From an uncultured Eubacteriales bacterium (lineage in GTDB: Bacteria; Bacillota; Clostridia; Lachnospirales; Lachnospiraceae), in contig OMZA01000006.1 of the NCBI GenBank assembly GCA_900315425.1, positions 26,905-90,904 on the forward strand: a stretch of 64,000 bases of DNA, written 5' to 3'. The position numbers were made by a program, and so were the translations under genes. Positions 45,329-54,679 of the stretch are shown here, in pieces. The notes below the pieces were generated by a model, which did not search any database, had not been told where the DNA came from, and saw only the letters and a list, made by a program, of their open reading frames with translations. How positions within the stretch are numbered: position 1 is the stretch's first letter; each line of letters begins with the position of its first letter.

Positions 45329-47223
45329 TACTTATTCCTTTTATTTTTCTTACCACTTTTTTGTTTATAATTTTTATTTTGAATTTTTTTGTCCTGCTTA
45401 TTTGTAAATCTACGTAAATTCCCCATCTTTCTTGGCGGAATAAGACATTCTTTTCCAAATCCTATTAAATCTTCTCTGTGTTCTTTTATTAATGCTTCTT
45501 TTACTAATTCATAATTTGACGGATCTCTATATTGTATCAACGCCCTTTGCATGGCCTTTTCATGAGGATCCTTTGCCACATATACCTTATTCATGGTTAA
45601 TGGGTCAATTCCGGTATAATACATGCACGTTGATACCGTACCGGGAGTTGGATAAAAATCCTGTACCTGTTCAGGCATATATCCCAAACTTCTTAGATAT
45701 TCCGCTAAAGCTATGGCATCTTTTAAAGTACTTCCCGGATGGGAGGACATGAGATATGGAACAATATACTGTTTTAATCCTAATTCCTTATTAACCTTTT
45801 CAAATTCCTTACAAAACTTATCATAAATGTTTACGCCTGGTTTTCCCATTTTGGATAAAACATTATCTGATACATGTTCCGGAGCAACCCTTAGTTGACC
45901 ACTAACATGATATTTACATAGTTCTTTTAAAAATGATTTATCCTTATCTGCAACTACATAATCAAATCTGAATCCTGATCTGACAAATACTTTTTTTATT
46001 CCAGGTATTTTTCTTATCTTTCTTAAAAGACTAAGATAATCACTATGATCAACTTCTAGATTCTCACAAGGTTTAGGATAAAGACATTTTTTATTAGTAC
46101 AGGCTCCATATTTTAACTGTTTTTTACATGCAGGTTTTCTGAATTCAGCAGTAGGACCTCCTACATCATGAATGTATCCCTTAAAATCCTTATCGTTAAT
46201 ACACTCTTTTGCCTCTTTGATAATTGACTCGTGACTTCTAGCCTGAACAATTCTTCCTTCATGAAATGTAAGGGCACAAAAATTACATTCACCGTAGCAC
46301 CCTCTGTTAGATGTTAAGGAAAACTTTATCTCTTTTATGGCAGGTATTCCTCCATCTTTTTCATACATAGGATGATAATCTCTCATATACGGCAAAGCAT
46401 ACACATCATCTAATTCCATGGTAGTCATAGGCTTTGCTGCTTTATTTACCACCACATACATGGCACCATCATAGGTTTCATACATTCTTTTTCCTGTAAA
46501 TGGATCTGTATTCTTATACTGAATTGCGAAACTCTCAGCGTATTTGACCTTGTCATTTTTTATTTCTTCAAAATCCGGAAGTTTGACTGCATCATATAAA
46601 TAGTCAGGATTCCTGGTTTTAAATACAGTGCCATCAACAAATGTTATATCCGACACGTCCATTCCACTATTTAGTGCATCCGCTATTTCCACAACACTTT
46701 TTTCACCCATTCCGTATGAAATAATATCTGCACCTGAATCTAAAAGTATTGATCTTCTAACTTTATTAGACCAATAATCATAATGACCTAATCTTCTTAG
46801 ACTCGCCTCAATTCCACCTATAATTATTGGTGTCTTTTTATATGTTTTTCTAATTAGATTACAATATACAATTACTGCATAATCAGGTCTTTTACCTATT
46901 TGACCACCCGGACTATATGCATCCTGATGTCTTCTTTTTTTTGAAACCGTGTAATGGTTAACCATGGAATCCATATTTCCTGCAGAAACCATGAATCCAA
47001 GTCTAGGCTCTCCAAATACATTTATACTTTCCGGATTATTCCAGTCCGGTTGACAAATGATTCCTACTGAATATCCAAAAGATTCTAAAACTCTGGTTAT
47101 AATAGCCATTCCAAAGCTGGAATGATCCACATAGGCATCACCACAGACATATACAAAATCCATTTGGCTTAAGCCTTTTTCTAACATTTCTTCTTTTGTT
47201 ACTGGTAAAAAACCTTTATTCAT
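45328..47223 (-). CDS. YgiQ family radical SAM protein
   Basis: 631 aa. The N-terminal domain of this family ([40 protein letters not shown]) precedes the cluster motif [13 protein letters not shown] near residue 310 and an inserted Cys cluster ([21 protein letters not shown]). The C-terminus is a very basic Lys/Asn-rich tail. The enzyme activity is not known to me. It is monocistronic, and the ribosome site is weak. Confidence 0.9.
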   Translation of the reverse strand: MNKGFLPVTKEEMLEKGLSQMDFVYVCGDAYVDHSSFGMAIITRVLESFGYSVGIICQPDWNNPESINVFGEPRLGFMVSAGNMDSMVNHYTVSKKRRHQDAYSPGGQIGKRPDYAVIVYCNLIRKTYKKTPIIIGGIEASLRRLGHYDYWSNKVRRSILLDSGADIISYGMGEKSVVEIADALNSGMDVSDITFVDGTVFKTRNPDYLYDAVKLPDFEEIKNDKVKYAESFAIQYKNTDPFTGKRMYETYDGAMYVVVNKAAKPMTTMELDDVYALPYMRDYHPMYEKDGGIPAIKEIKFSLTSNRGCYGECNFCALTFHEGRIVQARSHESIIKEAKECINDKDFKGYIHDVGGPTAEFRKPACKKQLKYGACTNKKCLYPKPCENLEVDHSDYLSLLRKIRKIPGIKKVFVRSGFRFDYVVADKDKSFLKELCKYHVSGQLRVAPEHVSDNVLSKMGKPGVNIYDKFCKEFEKVNKELGLKQYIVPYLMSSHPGSTLKDAIALAEYLRSLGYMPEQVQDFYPTPGTVSTCMYYTGIDPLTMNKVYVAKDPHEKAMQRALIQYRDPSNYELVKEALIKEHREDLIGFGKECLIPPRKMGNLRRFTNKQDKKIQNKNYKQKSGKKNKRNK

Positions 47224-47287
47224 AAATACAACTCACTTTAATCATTATTATTCTATAATTCTATCACGTATACCTTTTCTAAACAAA

Positions 47288-47330
47288 CCAAAAAAAAGCT
47301 TTCATCCGGATTTCTCCAGACAAAAGCTTT
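47288..47330 (-). terminator. Terminator after the flavodoxin gene
   Basis: A 16-bp stem with three G-U pairs (AAAGCTTTTGTCTGGA with TCCGGATGAAAGCTTT), then a T run on the minus strand. Confidence 0.8.
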
Positions 47331-47411
47331 TACAATTATACGAAATCTCAAATAATTTAAGCAGGTGAGATTCGTAAATATATTTGATTTTAAATGCTAC
47401 CTAATTAATAA

Positions 47412-47846
47412 TTAAAGATTGGCAGCTAGTGCTTCGCCAAGACTCTTAAGTGCATCTATAGCTTCATCATCAGGTTCTCCGTTACAAATAACGCCTTCAC
47501 CATTTACAACTTCGCCACCATCAGCCTGTACACGTGCTTCCCAATCTCTCATCCATTCGCCAGCTCCCCAGCCAAATGAACCAAATAATCCAACTTTCTT
47601 TCCAGAAAGTTCACTATCTAAGCCTTCCATGAATGGTTCCATCTCTGATTCCTCTAACTGCTCAGCTCCCATTGATGGGCATCCTAATGCAAATACTGCA
47701 TCATCTTTTAAATCAGCTGGAGAAACAGAACTAACCTCAAGTAATTCAGCATCTTTTCCTGCTGCAACCACACCATCAACAACTGCCTGTGCCATTGCTG
47801 CTGTATTACCTGTACCACTCCAGAAAACAACTTTTACTTTACTCAT
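47412..47846 (-). CDS. Flavodoxin (short chain)
   Basis: A 144-aa FMN electron carrier that can stand in for ferredoxin under low iron. The phosphate loop is FWSGTGNTAAMA, with LGCPSMGAEQLEE and LFGSFGWGAGEWM around the flavin. It is notably acidic. AAGGAGG precedes the ATG. It follows a DUF3793 fragment, and repeated TTAGTTAT elements lie upstream of both. Confidence 0.93.
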   Translation of the reverse strand: MSKVKVVFWSGTGNTAAMAQAVVDGVVAAGKDAELLEVSSVSPADLKDDAVFALGCPSMGAEQLEESEMEPFMEGLDSELSGKKVGLFGSFGWGAGEWMRDWEARVQADGGEVVNGEGVICNGEPDDEAIDALKSLGEALAANL

Positions 47847-47866
47847 TTCAATAATCCTCCTTGATA

Positions 47867-48163
47867 TTAGCTGGCCTGTAAAACTTCAGCCAACGTATAT
47901 CCCTTTCTTATTTTATTTAAAAATGTTGACCTGCATCTTTTATAAATGCAAAACATTTTTTTAGCTTTTTCAACATTGCTATATACCTTCCATTCACCTG
48001 TATATAAGCAACCATCATCCTTATGATTTATAAAGCCAAGGATGTCACTTAATGGATAACCAAGAAACGCACCTATCTCGTGAGGAAATTCCTCCATAGT
48101 TAAACGACTTATAAGATAATCTATACAATCTTCAACGCTTCCCTGGGAATTATATCCAAACAT
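47867..48163 (-). CDS. DUF3793 family protein, C-terminal half only
   Basis: 98 aa matching the second half of DUF3793 proteins (FPHEIGAFLGYPLSDILGFI, CLYTGEWKVYSNVEKAKKMF, then a Cys). Full-length members are about 180-200 aa as I recall, with an N-terminal half absent here. A stop codon (TAA) directly precedes the ATG, so the frame cannot extend. No good ribosome site is visible. It may be a remnant or a genuine short form. Full-length relatives often lie beside flavodoxin, as here. Confidence 0.65.
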   Translation of the reverse strand: MFGYNSQGSVEDCIDYLISRLTMEEFPHEIGAFLGYPLSDILGFINHKDDGCLYTGEWKVYSNVEKAKKMFCIYKRCRSTFLNKIRKGYTLAEVLQAS

Positions 48164-48182
48164 TTACTTTTTTGAAAGCAGG

Positions 48183-48281
48183 TTAGTTATTGTCGTGTTT
48201 ATTAGAGTTTAGTCAGTTATTTTCGAAGAAAGATATTTGTTTGAAAGTTAGGATTATACAATTCTCATTAGTTATAACTAA
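48183..48281. promoter_or_regulatory. Repeated TTAGTTAT elements upstream of DUF3793/flavodoxin
   Basis: TTAGTTAT occurs at 48183, a close copy (TCAGTTAT) near 48213, and a perfect palindrome TTAGTTATAACTAA at 48268-48281; another copy, inverted, lies at 48338-48346. The pattern suggests operator half-sites for a dimeric, perhaps metal-sensing, repressor. No regulator is identified. Confidence 0.4.
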
Positions 48282-48289
48282 CCTACATA

Positions 48290-48380
48290 TCAAAAAAAAA
48301 TAAGCATTTAATTTTTGCCTTACAGGAAATAGTTTGCCATAACTAACTATTTCCTGTCAACAAAAATATGCTTATTGTTA
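48290..48380. other. Long composite hairpin in the 348-base gap before enolase
   Basis: An inner perfect 12-bp stem (CAGGAAATAGTT / AACTATTTCCTG) is extended by outer arms (ATTTTTG/CAAAAAT and ATAAGCAT/ATGCTTAT), with nine A at one side and a T-rich run at the other. It could end transcripts from either strand, but enolase already has its own terminator. It may be a regulatory leader or a small palindromic element. The rest of this gap holds the TTAGTTAT repeats, the enolase terminator and no gene. Confidence 0.45.
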
Positions 48381-48451
48381 TTTTTTCTCAATAACTATTA
48401 CTAAATTTTTAATCTTTTAACAAATTAGTAGTTGATCTTGCACTAAAGAAA

Positions 48452-48479
48452 ACCGAGGAGACAAAACCGTCTCCTCGGT
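48452..48479 (-). terminator. Enolase terminator
   Basis: A perfect 11-bp stem (ACCGAGGAGAC and complement) with a six-base loop, followed on the minus strand by TTTTCTTT. Confidence 0.85.
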
Positions 48480-48510
48480 ATATTCATTACTTATATTGTA
48501 AAGGAATCAA

Positions 48511-49869
<1,359 letters not shown>

Positions 49870-49870
49870 T

Positions 49871-49899
49871 TATTATATTGTAGCCCCATATAAAAATCA
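49871..49899 (-). promoter_or_regulatory. Enolase promoter
   Basis: TTGATT (49894-49899) and TATAAT (49871-49876) are 17 bases apart on the minus strand. A short hairpin (49840-49854) follows in the leader. Confidence 0.7.
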
Positions 49900-49923
49900 A
49901 GTTAAAATATTTTTATAATTTTA

Positions 49924-49952
49924 TTCACTTTTTTTCTTCGCTATGCTATAAT
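49924..49952 (+). promoter_or_regulatory. Promoter of the DUF4234 gene
   Basis: TTCACT (49924-49929) and TATAAT (49947-49952) are 17 bases apart, with extended -10 TGCTATAAT, back to back with the enolase promoter. Confidence 0.65.
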
Positions 49953-49992
49953 GTGCCCGTTGGAAAAATAAAAAAGAAAAAGGAGATTTATT

Positions 49993-50322
49993 ATGGCATC
50001 AAAAGAAAGAAATGTAGCATTATGTATTATTTTCTCAATCATCACATGTGGTATTTATGGTCTTTATTGGTTTGCAACAATTACAGATGACCTTAAAGCT
50101 ATCTCAGGAGATGATCAGACTGCACCTGGAGTAAAGGCAGTTATATTCACAATTATAACATGCGGGCTCTATGGTATTTACTGGATTTATAAGAGAGGCG
50201 AGAATATGGATACAATTACTGGTAAAACAAATACTGGTGTAATTTATCTTATTCTTTACGTTTTAGGTTTGTCAATCATTCCTTTAATTTTAATGCAGCT
50301 TGAAATCAATAAACATGCATAA
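49993..50322 (+). CDS. DUF4234 family small membrane protein
   Basis: 109 aa with three or four membrane segments. Two copies of the ITCGIYGLYW-type motif (residues 17-27 and 54-64) mark the DUF4234 family, which is of unknown function. GGAG lies before the ATG. It is followed after 29 bases by a DUF2752 gene, probably in the same transcript. Confidence 0.85.
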   Translation: MASKERNVALCIIFSIITCGIYGLYWFATITDDLKAISGDDQTAPGVKAVIFTIITCGLYGIYWIYKRGENMDTITGKTNTGVIYLILYVLGLSIIPLILMQLEINKHA

Positions 50323-50351
50323 TTCAGTAGGATAGATAATAAGGGTTACAT

Positions 50352-50729
50352 TTGAAGGAACGACTTAAAAGAAAACTCAAAAAGGCAGGAATAATTATTG
50401 TTCTTGCCTTTTTTTATTTTATTGTATTAAAGTTAAGTAATTTTGGCATTCCATGTGTATTTAGAACTATAACAGGCTTTAAATGTCCAAGTTGTGGGAT
50501 TACACATATGATATTGCATCTTACAAAATTCCAATTTAAAGAAGCTTTTTGGGACAATCCCGCATGTTTTATTCTATTGCCTGTTGTATTAATTGTATGT
50601 ATATATGATGAATATGCTTATATAAAAAGCGGAGAACAAACCCAAAATAAAATTGGGAAAATAATATTAATAATATGCCTCATACTCCTACTACTCTTTG
50701 GGATTGTAAGAAATATAACAGGATGGTAG
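50352..50729 (+). CDS. DUF2752 family membrane protein
   Basis: 125 aa. A basic N-terminus is followed by three hydrophobic segments, with the family motif KCPSCGITHM near residue 45 and a WDNP element. The start is TTG, with AAGGG upstream and no useful ATG. The function is unknown; the CPxCG motif hints at a metal or thiol site. The last codons form one arm of a very long hairpin. Confidence 0.82.
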   Translation: MKERLKRKLKKAGIIIVLAFFYFIVLKLSNFGIPCVFRTITGFKCPSCGITHMILHLTKFQFKEAFWDNPACFILLPVVLIVCIYDEYAYIKSGEQTQNKIGKIILIICLILLLLFGIVRNITGW

Positions 50730-50769
50730 TTTAGGGTTACCCCAAACTACCATCCTGTTATATTTCTTA
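50707..50769. terminator. 26-bp perfect hairpin over two convergent stop codons
   Basis: An uninterrupted 26-bp inverted repeat with an 11-base loop that itself holds GGG/CCC. The left arm contains the last seven codons and stop of the DUF2752 gene, and the right arm ends in the stop codon of the NERD gene. It likely ends both transcripts. Confidence 0.75.
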
Positions 50770-51441
50770 ATAATAATTATTATTTATATTTTCAATATGT
50801 TCTTTTCTGGCTTCTGGACTATCAATATTATTTTCATTTATCAATTTTACAATTTCTCTCATTTTATCTTTGTTCATTACTTCTTTCTTGGACATTTCCA
50901 AAATGGTATCATACAATTCGCTCCAATATACCAACGTATTCTTCTTTATGTCGAACTTGATTTCTGCATCATCAGAAAAAGCAACTATGCTATATACAGG
51001 TATTGTTTCATCATTAAGTAATCCCTGTATATTTTTTACATGACCATAATTTTGATGAATTGGATTCATAAATTTATTTTTAACTTTGTAAATTGTCTGT
51101 GTCCATTCTTTCTTATATTCTGAACCTGTTATCCATCCTGTATAATTCTTAACTTCGATTATAAATAATCCATAACACGATACTACTACGTAATCTATCT
51201 GTGTCGTACCATTCTTTGTTTTCAACATTATATTATGTAATATAGAATATTTATCTTCTGGTAATTTTGATAATAATTTAAATACTCTTTTTTCACCTAA
51301 ATATCCCTTTATTTTAGGCTTATAATAATTCAATACATAACTAAGTATTATAATTACCAAAAGTATTACCATAATTGCAACATCCTTTGGTCCCTTAATA
51401 GTACTCGTTATTCCATCAATTACGCTGTTTAGTATATTCAT
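50767..51441 (-). CDS. NERD-domain membrane protein
   Basis: 224 aa. An N-terminal membrane helix (about residues 20-40) is followed by a NERD (nuclease-related) domain: GYLGEKRVFKLLSKL, TQIDYVVVSCYGLFIIEVKNY with the D...E-x-K pattern of restriction-type nucleases, and QNYGHVKNIQGLL. No activity is proven for the family. It overlaps the end of the ClC gene by 26 bases, and GGGGAG stands ten bases before the ATG. Confidence 0.87.
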   Translation of the reverse strand: MNILNSVIDGITSTIKGPKDVAIMVILLVIIILSYVLNYYKPKIKGYLGEKRVFKLLSKLPEDKYSILHNIMLKTKNGTTQIDYVVVSCYGLFIIEVKNYTGWITGSEYKKEWTQTIYKVKNKFMNPIHQNYGHVKNIQGLLNDETIPVYSIVAFSDDAEIKFDIKKNTLVYWSELYDTILEMSKKEVMNKDKMREIVKLINENNIDSPEARKEHIENINNNYY

Positions 51442-52666
51442 TTTTTATCATCTCCCCTACTCTTCCACTTATAGCTGCAACTGCAAATACCCAAAACAAC
51501 ATCCTAGCCGGGAAGCATAATAATAACAATATTGCCACAACCAATGGCTTTTTAAGTTGTGCTCCCAAAGTAGCTGCAGTTATTATCCCTGCTGCAAAAA
51601 CAACATGTTCTGAGATTGATGAAAATACCACTCCTGTTAAACCGTAGGCCATACATGTACATGCAAAGATTAAAGGGAAGAAATGTCCACCCTTCATGCC
51701 AAAACTTAATGAAAATGCCGTCATTATTAATTTAATTACAGCTATTCCTATGAGATACCACGGAGCATATTTTCCAAAATCATTCATAAGTTCTGCCATT
51801 TCCTCTTCCCCTGAAAACAATACCATTGGAATTATACACCCCATTATTCCTATGCATATTCCACATATTGTTTCTTTTAATATCATTGGAATTCTATCTG
51901 AAATATTATCTAATACTTTTTCTCCTACTTCATATATTAAATACATAATAATTCCTACTGGAATATATACAAGCATCATTGCATAATCAATTATATGTAT
52001 AGTAATCTTTGAAAACTTTGGAAATCCTTCCATAGAAACATTAAATAAATAATTAAGTCCATATATTGTTACTATTCCTGCTATTGTTGACAATGCATAT
52101 AGAGCTAATTTCTTCCCTTTTGGATAATTCGGCTTTTCTTCATCTACTTTTTGCTCCTCTACAATCAGTATTCCAAACAATGGCATATGAAATAATTGTC
52201 CTAACGTGACTGCTTCTCCTATTTCCGAGTAAACATCTGCATTTTGCTTTGCAATTTTTAAATTATCTCCTATCCAGTAGCAAAGGGCAGCTATTATTCC
52301 TGTAAGTCCAGCCTCCGGACCCACACTTGAACCAAATATCAAAGGAATTACTGCGCATATGAGCATAGGTAACATATATTTATAATCATAATGTTTATCC
52401 TGTTTTACCTTTGTCATTACCTTATCAAGTGATTCGGGATAATTTCCATATTTTTTATGCAATAAACCTACTACACATCCTCCTATAGCACACATAGGTA
52501 TTACTATCCAATTAATCTCTGTAGCATTGGGTACTATTTTCCATATAACGGTTGTACCTAAGGAAACAACCTGTAAAAATAGCCACAGTATTAACCCTAC
52601 AAATGCACCAAGACATAATGTAAGGATTACTATGGCTATTGAATTCCTAATATTTGATTTTTTCAT
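51416..52666 (-). CDS. ClC family chloride channel/antiporter
   Basis: 416 aa with about ten membrane helices. The selectivity motif is FGSSVGPEAG near residue 118; another conserved stretch is SFGMKGGHFFPLIF near 315. There is no C-terminal CBS pair. I cannot assign it to Cl-/H+ exchange or to another ClC class. The ATG has GGAGGTAGGGA upstream; a TTG five codons earlier lies inside that ribosome site. The site can be paired in a hairpin (see separate entry). Confidence 0.87.
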   Translation of the reverse strand: MKKSNIRNSIAIVILTLCLGAFVGLILWLFLQVVSLGTTVIWKIVPNATEINWIVIPMCAIGGCVVGLLHKKYGNYPESLDKVMTKVKQDKHYDYKYMLPMLICAVIPLIFGSSVGPEAGLTGIIAALCYWIGDNLKIAKQNADVYSEIGEAVTLGQLFHMPLFGILIVEEQKVDEEKPNYPKGKKLALYALSTIAGIVTIYGLNYLFNVSMEGFPKFSKITIHIIDYAMMLVYIPVGIIMYLIYEVGEKVLDNISDRIPMILKETICGICIGIMGCIIPMVLFSGEEEMAELMNDFGKYAPWYLIGIAVIKLIMTAFSLSFGMKGGHFFPLIFACTCMAYGLTGVVFSSISEHVVFAAGIITAATLGAQLKKPLVVAILLLLCFPARMLFWVFAVAAISGRVGEMIKNEYTKQRN

Positions 52667-52669
52667 GTT

Positions 52670-52701
52670 CCCTACCTCCAATACATTTTCACTAGGTAGG
52701 G
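52670..52701 (-). promoter_or_regulatory. Hairpin that sequesters the ClC ribosome site
   Basis: CCCTACCT pairs perfectly with AGGTAGGG, which is part of the ClC Shine-Dalgarno, with a 16-base loop. It could limit translation until opened. No fluoride riboswitch consensus was recognised. Confidence 0.4.
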
Positions 52702-52720
52702 ATGGTTATTACCAAATCAT

Positions 52721-53653
52721 TTAATCATTTTCAAATAAAGGTGTTGAAAAATATCTTTCAGCTGTATCCGGAAGTACTGTTACAACTGTTTTTCCCTTAC
52801 CTAACTTCTTAGCCAGTTTTAATGCTGCCGCTACATTTGTTCCTGAACTGATACCACACATTATTCCCTCTTTGCGAGCTAAGTCTTTAGCGGTCTGTAT
52901 AGCTTCTTCATCTGTCACGATATATATATCATCATATATTTTCTGATTTAGATTCTTTGGAATAATTCCATCACCGATTCCCATCTGTAAATGTGTTCCA
53001 ATATCTCCACCAGCAAGAATAGCTGCATTTTCCGGCTCTACTGCCCATATTTCAATATCCGGATACTGAGCCTTTAATGTTTCACCAATTCCACTTATTG
53101 TTCCACCTGTTCCAATACCAGAGCAAAATCCATGAATTGGTCCTGCAACCTGTTCTAATATTTCAAGTCCGGTATGATGCTTGTGCACCTTTGGATTAGC
53201 CGGGTTTTCAAACTGCTGAGGAATATAGACTCTAGGATCTTTCTTTGCCATATCCATTGCTGTTTTTAAACATTCATCAATACATGCTCCAATATCTCCA
53301 GCATCATGAACAAGAATTACTTGTGCTCCATAGTGTTTAACCAAAAGTCTTCTTTCTTCACTAACACTATCTGGCATTATTATTCTCGTTTCATAACCTA
53401 AAACTGCACCGATCAACGCCAATCCTATTCCCTGATTTCCACTGGTAGGCTCGACTATAATTGTATCATCATGGATAATACCATCCTTAAGTGCTTGCTT
53501 AATCATATTATAGGCTGTTCTGGTTTTAATGGAACCACCTACATTAAGACCTTCGTATTTAACTAACACTTCAGCGGCCTCCGGGTCATTCATTCTATTA
53601 AGTCTTATAATCGGTGTGTGTCCAATATATTCTAGTACATTATTGCAAATCAT
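52721..53653 (-). CDS. cysK: Cysteine synthase (O-acetylserine sulfhydrylase)
   Basis: O-acetylserine plus sulfide gives cysteine, with PLP on Lys43 (GGSIKTRTA). The substrate loop PTSGNQGIGLA and the phosphate-binding GIGTGGTISG are intact. It has 310 aa. AGGA precedes the ATG. The MBL-fold gene upstream ends 18 bases before it. A role in sulfur supply to suf and thiS is inferred only. Confidence 0.95.
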   Translation of the reverse strand: MICNNVLEYIGHTPIIRLNRMNDPEAAEVLVKYEGLNVGGSIKTRTAYNMIKQALKDGIIHDDTIIVEPTSGNQGIGLALIGAVLGYETRIIMPDSVSEERRLLVKHYGAQVILVHDAGDIGACIDECLKTAMDMAKKDPRVYIPQQFENPANPKVHKHHTGLEILEQVAGPIHGFCSGIGTGGTISGIGETLKAQYPDIEIWAVEPENAAILAGGDIGTHLQMGIGDGIIPKNLNQKIYDDIYIVTDEEAIQTAKDLARKEGIMCGISSGTNVAAALKLAKKLGKGKTVVTVLPDTAERYFSTPLFEND

Positions 53654-53671
53654 TTTATTTTTCCTATCCTT

Positions 53672-54544
53672 TTATTTCTTTATAAGTTCTTTCTTATATT
53701 TGTTTGGTTGTAATTTAACTTCATCCCCCGAATGGACATATTCAAGCTTCTTACCCATTATATTTTTCATAACACTATATGCCGGAACACCTGTACAATG
53801 ACATGTTATAAACTTAGTGTTATATTTTTTCAAATCCTTAGCTATATTTATAATTTCTAAAAGTTCTTCATCTGTGTAATCCGATTTCTTCATTAGATGA
53901 AATCCACTAATAACTGCATATGGTTGCATGCCATATATTTTTTTATATTCATCTAAAATGCTAAGAATTCCATTATGAGCACATCCTGAAATCAAAATAT
54001 TTCCATTTTCTGTTTTTATAACTAAATATTGCTCATGAACAAAATCATCCTGCATATATCCTGTGTCATCTTTAATTAAGAGTCTTTTGTTAGTAAATGG
54101 TAATTTATGACTTCTTGATTTTATAGTAAATAAAGAAAGTTCGTCATCTATTTTATAATTACCTTCGAGGATTTTTATTTGAGAAAGATTCATAATTTCT
54201 TTATCAATTCCAATATAGCGATATCTTTCGTCACCTTTGTCCTTACCATCATCTGCAAAAAAATCCCCTTGTGCTGTCTTCTGCAGATAAATATTAGCCT
54301 TGGTGTTAAGCTTTGTAAATGGAATGATTCCACCGCTGTGATCATAGTGACCATGACTTAAAATAACAGTATCAATATCTTCAATATCTATGCCAAGCTT
54401 TTGTGCGTTTCTAAGCATTATATCTGAAGGTCCTGCATCCACAAGCAACTTATGTTTATCAGTTTCAACGTAAAATGATAAACCATGAGCGTATTCACAC
54501 TTTGACTCTCCTTCTGTATTCTCAACAAGATTAACTATTTTCAT
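53672..54544 (-). CDS. MBL-fold metal-dependent hydrolase
   Basis: 290 aa with the metallo-beta-lactamase signature LSHGHYDHSGG near residue 65, LISGCAHNGI and a late FITCHCTG. It resembles proteins annotated as dihydropterin-ribofuranosylaminobenzene-5'-phosphate-synthase-like, whose true substrates are unknown. The ATG with GGAGG upstream is chosen, dropping a 13-codon frame extension. It is co-directional with cysK. Confidence 0.85.
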   Translation of the reverse strand: MKIVNLVENTEGESKCEYAHGLSFYVETDKHKLLVDAGPSDIMLRNAQKLGIDIEDIDTVILSHGHYDHSGGIIPFTKLNTKANIYLQKTAQGDFFADDGKDKGDERYRYIGIDKEIMNLSQIKILEGNYKIDDELSLFTIKSRSHKLPFTNKRLLIKDDTGYMQDDFVHEQYLVIKTENGNILISGCAHNGILSILDEYKKIYGMQPYAVISGFHLMKKSDYTDEELLEIINIAKDLKKYNTKFITCHCTGVPAYSVMKNIMGKKLEYVHSGDEVKLQPNKYKKELIKK

Positions 54545-54613
54545 GTATCCTCCATTTTTATTACACTTATTATATGATAGCACATTTTATCCATTCCTTA
54601 AATATTCAGATTA

Positions 54614-54642
54614 TTGAAGATTGTTTGATTAAATATTATAAT
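54614..54642 (+). promoter_or_regulatory. Promoter of the 5'-nucleotidase-like gene
   Basis: TTGAAG (54614-54619) and TATAAT (54637-54642) are 17 bases apart; GGGAG of the gene's ribosome site follows 25 bases later. Confidence 0.65.
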
Positions 54643-54679
54643 AAATTATATTATATACGTATACTAGGGAGATAAATAT

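Noticed and set aside
47419-47964. A 181-codon open frame on the plus strand across flavodoxin
   Set aside because: It is antisense to a clear flavodoxin, of low complexity (Ser/Pro/Ala-rich), with no ribosome site.
48164-48300. Missing N-terminal half of DUF3793 in another frame
   Set aside because: The reverse strand here has frequent stops and no residues like the family's first half; TAA directly precedes the ATG.
50352-50770. Toxin-antitoxin or defence island reading of the DUF2752/NERD/ClC stretch
   Set aside because: No toxin, antitoxin, helicase or restriction partner; NERD alone does not support defence.
52667-52720. Fluoride riboswitch before the ClC gene
   Set aside because: The conserved aptamer blocks are absent; only a simple hairpin on the ribosome site is seen.
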